Source of the DNA: Dastarcus helophoroides
Taxonomy: Eukaryota > Arthropoda > Insecta > Coleoptera > Bothrideridae
DNA length: 64,000 bases
Assembly: GCA_028583605.1 (NCBI GenBank)
Contig: CM053332.1
Location: 744,001 to 808,000 of the forward strand
Direction: 5' to 3'
Shown here: one piece after another, positions 61,701 through 64,000 of the stretch
Layout of the letters: the number at the start of each line of letters is the position of its first letter
How positions within the stretch are numbered: position 1 is the first letter of the stretch
Translations under genes and position numbers: made by a program
The notes under the pieces: model-generated
What the model was told of the DNA's origin: nothing
What the model saw: only the letters and a program-made list of their open reading frames with translations
Database searches by the model: none

Positions 61701-63368
61701 TCGCTGATAATAACGAATTTCAGTAGGGGTATCTTTTTTACGTAAAAACATTTGTTGTTTCTAGTTTTGGTTAGGTGGTGTTAATTAATTCTTAGATTTT
61801 CGGAAAGGACCCACAATGGTATGGACTTGTGCCAAATTTCATTCAATTATCTGTATACACGTTTCGCAAATATTAATTAAAAACTACAATCAGGCACTAA
61901 CCTTCCACACCCTGCAGATCGGAAATGAAGCGTTTTACGACATATCTTTTTATAGACTTTTCTTCTTATTTCCGGCTTCAAAACACAAATCTGAATGTAT
62001 GGTACTACTTTTAGAATCAGCTTGTAAATTGTTTTTCTAAAATGGTAACTTAAAATAACACATGTTCGGAAATTTTGTTCACTTTATGTAAAAGCGCAAA
62101 ATATTTCATAATAAACAAATTTTCATTTGATCGTGATAGAATTAAAATGTCTCCACTTGTTTCAGATCATAATTTTAAGAGCTGTGATAGACCTTGCCAT
62201 GAACTTGACTGGCCTATGATTTGTAGAGTCAAGTTAAATATAGAACTCTACCAATCAATGAGTGGGTAAGCTGATTTTAATTACGTCCAACAATATAGCC
62301 GCCGGCCTTTCACTGAAAACTAAACTTGTCTTTGTTTCAGGGCGTGCAAAAATTGTCCCAACAACTCGCTACACTGCAACCAAAATTACTGCTCAGCCTT
62401 TGAAAACGCTCCCAGAAGCATAATTACGGCCAACGGGCAGATACCAGGCCCTCCCATAAAAGTATGCCACAATGACGTCCTAGTGATAGATGTCTTTAAT
62501 TCGATACCGGCGCATACCGTCTCACTCCATTGGAGAGGCCAACTTAACAATGAAACCCCTTTTATGGATGGAGTTCCCATGATAACTCAATGTCCTATTT
62601 CAAGTTACACCACATTTCAATATCGCTTGAGAGCATCGGTGCCTGGCACTCACTTGTATCAAGCATTTTCAGATTCTGATAGATCAGAAGGGCTCTATGG
62701 CGCTTTCATCGTTAAACAGCCCCAAAAGTCGGAATATCATCGTAAACAGTACGACGTAGATTCAAGGGACCACGTTGTCATCCTCTCAGAGTGGGGAGGT
62801 GATTTATCCTCGGATCAGAATCCAAAATCTATCCTAATAAACGGTAGAGCGCCATCAACGGATGGTTCCTCTTTGACAACATTCCACGTAACCAGGAACA
62901 CCAGGTATAGATTCAGGCTGGGTTATGGTGGTGGCCTAAGCGGCTGTCCCATTACTGTATCTGTTGACGGCCATTTGTTAAAAATTATAGCTCTGGATGG
63001 AAATGGGATAGTTCCTCACCAAGTTAATTCTTTCACATTAGCTAAAGGTGAACGCGTTGATTTTGTGTTAAGAGCCAATCAGGAGCCAAACAATTATGTT
63101 TTTCGGGCGTACTCAAAATGTGGAAATAATGAACTTGAAGGTGTAGCCGTTATTTCTTACGACGAAACACCTAAAAGAAGTAAATTTGCGAAAAAATTGG
63201 ATGATGAAGCGGCTAAGGTGATGGATACATCTTTGTGCCAAGCATCTGAAAACCGAATTTGCCTTCAGAACATAAAATCAGTGGGGGAGATTCCAACAGA
63301 GCTTAAGGAAGAAGTTGAAAGACAAGTTTTTCTAGTATTTGATAAAACAGATATTATGGCCCTTAAAG
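34784..63368 (+). CDS. MCORP: Multicopper oxidase-related protein, membrane-anchored (partial)
   Basis: Three exons seen: 34784-34910, 62166-62265, 62341-63368. Phases match at both junctions (G|AT and GG|G), and the gene continues past the window. Exon 1 encodes a short basic start and one hydrophobic segment (about residues 17-39), a signal anchor. Exon 2 has the insect MCO leader CDRPCHELDWPMICRVKLN. Exon 3 has the cysteine-rich ACKNCP...C motif, then cupredoxin 1 (TANGQIPGPPIKVC, PFMDGVPMITQCPI) and most of cupredoxin 2. Copper ligands are degraded: the HWHG motif reads HWRG (139-142) and the HxH motif reads YQAFSD (182-187). That fits MCORP, an insect laccase relative predicted to be catalytically dead and reported essential in Tribolium. 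Cupredoxin 3 lies beyond the window. Assignment of exon 1 rests on phase and position, not on homology. Confidence 0.8.
35806..35895 (+). repeat. Dispersed direct repeat, copy A
   Basis: Shares AAAGTGCACACTACGGGAAT, TTTTATAATTTACAG-like sequence and TTCAAGCTCAACACATAA with copy B at 38002-38094 in the same orientation. The element is unidentified. Confidence 0.7.
36882..36937. repeat. 56-bp near-perfect palindrome
   Basis: Reads outward from a central GCGCGT to ATTTCGAAAT at both tips. Only about four positions break self-complementarity. It is GC-rich for its surroundings and could form a hairpin or cruciform. Confidence 0.85.
38002..38094 (+). repeat. Dispersed direct repeat, copy B
   Basis: Diverged copy of 35806-35895: same order of shared blocks with a short A-rich insertion after the middle block. 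Confidence 0.7.
39600..39990 (+). pseudogene. Mariner transposase 3' fragment
   Basis: Broken frames give HYPPDLVRVTFF (the mariner SPDLAPSDFF block with the third catalytic Asp), SNEEVMA, FEDLSKPYFIDC and KLCAGLKNV, in the order of the C-terminal half of mariner transposases. No inverted repeat or start was found. It is a truncated relic. Confidence 0.7.
39991..44155. other. MCORP intron 1, middle part
   Basis: AT-rich with no gene seen. A simple-sequence-like block covers about 41960-42560. A TACAGGGTGAGTGAAAC-type sequence at 41665 resembles the tip of a Tc1/mariner relic without a partner. A 66-codon open stretch at 42921-43121 has a hydrophobic run but no ATG and is not called. Confidence 0.4.
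44156..44161 (-). terminator. Polyadenylation signal of the LC8-like gene
   Basis: AATAAA on the minus strand, about 70 bp after the stop codon of the gene at 44231-45521. Confidence 0.55.
44231..45521 (-). CDS. Small secreted protein with dynein-light-chain-like domain
   Basis: Two exons on the minus strand: 45521-45429 (31 codons, ATG) and 44590-44231 (119 codons plus stop), joined in phase 0 across an 838-bp GT-AG intron with a GTACGT donor and TTTACAG acceptor. The product is 150 aa. Residues 1-19 (MLVKFVVFTLTIVFFSEIE) look like a signal peptide. The rest lines up by eye with LC8/DYNLL: DAVICL against DAVDCA, a helix ending in FAKLFQQKHP, then VWSVTAGYSSNYI against the WHCIVGRNFGSYV strand, and a final IKILIF strand. 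Between the last two strands sits a Lys/Glu/Asp-rich insertion (about residues 105-130) absent from LC8. Known LC8 proteins are cytosolic dimers, so a secreted relative is odd. It is nested in the long MCORP intron on the opposite strand. Gene structure is fairly sure; the fold is a hypothesis. Confidence 0.6.
45522..47440. other. MCORP intron 1, upstream of the LC8-like gene
   Basis: AT-rich. Presumably holds the promoter of the minus-strand gene. A GC-richer patch at 46720-47040 has a 65-codon minus ORF with no recognised motif. No other feature. Confidence 0.4.
47443..48813 (+). mobile_element. Nearly complete mariner-like element
   Basis: Inverted tips of about 31 bp start CCGGGAT and share TTATCTTGGTCAAGG. 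TA lies on both sides (47441-47442 and 48814-48815). Length is 1371 bp. Transposase pieces run in order on the plus strand: about 47584 onward (MPL..., a helix-turn-helix region with GRPRVRTEEVVNEVRQHM and KRLSQEIGLSYRT), LTFFSDEAWFHLSGYINSQN (first catalytic Asp), YFRHDGATAHTT (second Asp), then a decayed third block and a C-terminal AIITPEMLQNAFHSMRRRI. A few stops and frameshifts break it, so it is recently dead rather than ancient. Confidence 0.88.
48906..49008. repeat. Two-tier inverted repeat of about 100 bp
   Basis: Outer arms CGATTATTAGCGATTT and its near inverse (48990-49008) enclose inner arms GTTGCCAGACAA and TTGTCGCCTGGCAAC. The locus is GC-richer than its flanks. It may be a very small MITE. 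Confidence 0.55.
49040..49476. mobile_element. Foldback element with about 180-bp arms
   Basis: Left arm 49040-49230 and right arm 49290-49476 are close inverses, sharing ATAATTTCTCCTA, ATACAGATTTACAATCCCA, GATTCCTAACTCCATA and GAATTTTTAATAGC, and meeting at GGGGCGCA on both sides of a short loop. A diverged single-arm copy lies at about 49865-49975. No ORF belongs to it. Confidence 0.8.
49865..49975. repeat. Single-arm copy of the 49040-49476 foldback
   Basis: Matches the left arm from CACATACAGATTTATAA through ATGGTCCTGAAAATTTGTGA to TTTTTAATCTATAAGATTT, with more differences than the two main arms have from each other. Confidence 0.65.
50390..50437. repeat. Perfect 23-bp hairpin
   Basis: Arms 50390-50412 and 50415-50437 are exact inverse complements around a 2-base loop (GG). 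The minus strand next to it reads CTGATGAGGCC (50377-50387), and a further TACAACC word at 50350 can pair with the arm. See the related finding. Confidence 0.95.
50555..51560 (-). pseudogene. Tc1-like transposase remnant
   Basis: Read on the minus strand, pieces occur in Tc1 order. A helix-turn-helix region at 51525-51295 has QQLPKNFGISYKTAHY. A VTLKRPAVTK block follows near 51190, then VLWMGEIKIS (first acidic block, near 51090), FLQEDAIAFIS (second, near 50870) and SPDLSPIKLVWSELV (third, near 50785). Many stops. Inverted repeats were not found. Confidence 0.75.
51600..53040. other. MCORP intron 1, AT-rich stretch
   Basis: No exon, transposon end or repeat recognised. The 79-codon ORF at 51822 is AT-driven. 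Confidence 0.4.
53049..55641. mobile_element. Non-autonomous hAT, perfect 8-bp TSD, simple-sequence interior
   Basis: Tips CAGGGCTTTGAACCG (53049) and the inverse of CAGGGCTTCGAACCG (ending 55641) are flanked by identical AATAAAAG (53041-53048 and 55642-55649). The first and last 100-150 bp are dense in AACCG, CCGGAA and CGAAAACC words on both strands, the kind of subterminal motif array hAT transposases bind. The 2.3-kb interior is AAATTT/GAAATTTT-type sequence with no transposase. Length is 2593 bp. Confidence 0.9.
55690..56360. mobile_element. Foldback repeat with hammerhead-like motifs
   Basis: Outer inverted blocks share AAAAAGTTTTCTAATCT (55705 region and 56325-56345). Inner arms 55836-55925 and 56020-56108 share TTGAAATACAAATCTTGTCCC and ACCAAGAAAGATTAAAA. 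In the middle are three copies of a CTGANGA...ATCGAAACGCGTTAGA unit: one inverted (55890-55930), one direct (55950-55986), one diverged direct (56010-56042). Similar CTGANGA plus GAAAC units occur in Penelope-like and other hammerhead-bearing retroelements. No reverse transcriptase is visible. Confidence 0.6.
56361..58259. other. MCORP intron 1, AT-rich stretch
   Basis: A TACAGGGTAATCAAAAAATT word at 56871 and GGTGGACACCCTGTACA at 58147 look like ends of one or two Tc1/mariner-type relics. No transposase was found between them. A 120-codon hydrophobic ORF at 57625-57987 is not called. Confidence 0.35.
58260..60095 (-). mobile_element. 5' part of a non-LTR retrotransposon (R1/LOA/Jockey group)
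   Basis: Minus strand. An ORF1 trace at about 60090-59560 is heavily broken. The ORF2 apurinic-type endonuclease follows: IQEPWPLNNKIHGL at its start (59530 downward), then an open piece 59327-58767 with CNANAHYVTWDSSDLNRREE, LIILNRGNGPAF, INVTL and WMVTDELSESVHRQI. These follow the family order (D-N-A-H...W-G-S-S-D, F..S/V.DHR). Key positions have changed, for example the usual D of CDANAH is N. Only a decayed start of the reverse-transcriptase region remains (58760-58260), with no catalytic motif. The copy is truncated and dead. Confidence 0.75.
60104..60331. repeat. Direct duplication, 132-bp period
   Basis: About 98 bases starting AAAGCTTTAAATATTTC and ending GCTTTGAGTGTTT occur at 60104-60201 and again 132 bp later, nearly identical. 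The pair joins the LINE fragment to the hAT-derived segment. Confidence 0.85.
60333..60950 (-). repeat. Inverted copy of hAT interior segment 8953-9569
   Basis: Shares, in inverse order, the TACGGCCGCTGAA, CCCCTACTTTGACGCAGCATG-like, GTTGATTAAATCAACGGAC-like and CGCAGAGCGCAGCGAT blocks over roughly 600 bp. Neither hAT tip is present here, so this is a fragment or a separate element that also sits inside the hAT. Confidence 0.8.
61279..61757. mobile_element. Foldback element with about 125-bp arms
   Basis: Left arm 61286-61410 and right arm 61625-61748 are imperfect inverses sharing GTAAAATGCATTTTTATATCT and GCCCAAAAAT. Their outer ends carry TTTTTACGTAAAAAAG, also found in the foldback at 31412-32760, so the two families are probably related. 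Confidence 0.7.
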
Positions 63369-64000
63369 GTAACTTATTATTTCTTATACAAGAGATTTTT
63401 ATTTTGCGTTCTAAGCCTAGTTAGGGAGTTGCTTGGGCGGTTCGCTTCATTTAGTCAGTTTTGGTTATTTTCAATTTCAAAGATATATGGCATACACTAT
63501 GTAAACAAAATATAATACAATGTTTTTCTTTATTTCTCTTGGGAATGCATCTTTATTATCAAAATATTTTTTGATTTGAACATTTTTGTTGCAAGCATTT
63601 CCGGACTAGACACAGGGCAGAGCCGGCAAATGCCTAATGGGCCGTCTATACGAATGATAGGTCTGGTTAAGACAATCTGAGATATAATTATGCTGCATTA
63701 AAAACTGATTTCGTTTACTTTTTTAATTATACTTTTCCTTAAATTTACAAAATCGTTGTATGTGAATCACAAAGATCTACTAATGCTAAATACTCGAAAT
63801 TTGTTTTTCATAATTTACAATGAAGGGAGATTAAAATTACAAGTTGTAAATAAATATGTCAACATTATAAAAGTGAAATTTCCATTTAACCTTATAATTT
63901 CGACTTTTATTCAAATTGTCACCTACTTCGAAATTTTCAGAATAAAATCTGTTTGATTTTAAAGTAAATATTGAAGGAAATATGTATACATTACCAATTG
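63369..64000. other. MCORP intron 3 (open at window end)
   Basis: Starts GTAACTT directly after exon 3. AT-rich; the next exon is not in the window. Confidence 0.6.

Overview
This window reads as nuclear DNA of an insect, possibly a beetle. It is AT-rich, has short GT-AG introns inside coding regions and very long transposon-filled introns elsewhere, and carries insect-type transposons (mariner/Tc1, hAT, Gypsy LTR, an R1/LOA-like LINE). No prokaryotic features were seen. The order-level guess is inference; the animal-genome call is secure because three spliced genes can be followed codon by codon.

Layout. 1-1066: AT-rich flank and a small minus-strand ORF (866-1066). It faces a PLEKHA3/FAPP1-type PtdIns4P-binding PH protein (six exons, 1192-2201) across a 125-bp putative bidirectional promoter holding a perfect CRE palindrome. 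2664-28854: BBS9/PTHB1, ten exons on the plus strand. Its first intron (14 kb) holds a mariner element with a 4.1-kb hAT inserted in its left arm, and a 4.8-kb Gypsy retrotransposon. Its eighth intron (8.1 kb) holds a second mariner and a solo LTR of the same Gypsy family. All BBS9 splice phases agree except at exon 9, where one extra A breaks the frame.

28.9-34.8 kb is intergenic, with a long foldback element and a 196-bp hAT MITE. From 34784 to beyond the window lies a multicopper-oxidase-related gene (MCORP-like). Its membrane-anchor exon is separated by 27 kb from the exons encoding cupredoxin domains, whose copper ligands are visibly lost. Inside that intron, on the opposite strand, is a two-exon gene (44231-45521) for a small predicted secreted protein that resembles dynein light chain (LC8) but carries a lysine-rich insertion. 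The same intron holds many transposons: a nearly complete mariner (47443-48813), a Tc1 remnant, a 2.6-kb hAT with perfect 8-bp target duplications and a simple-sequence-like interior, foldback elements with hammerhead-like motifs, and a LINE fragment.

The host genes do not form an operon or pathway: Golgi lipid sensing (PLEKHA3), BBSome/ciliary trafficking (BBS9), an extracellular non-enzymatic oxidase relative (MCORP) and an unassigned secreted protein are simply neighbours. The best candidates for new biology are the secreted LC8-like protein and the foldback/hammerhead-like repeats. The rest is mainly a well-preserved record of nested transposition.
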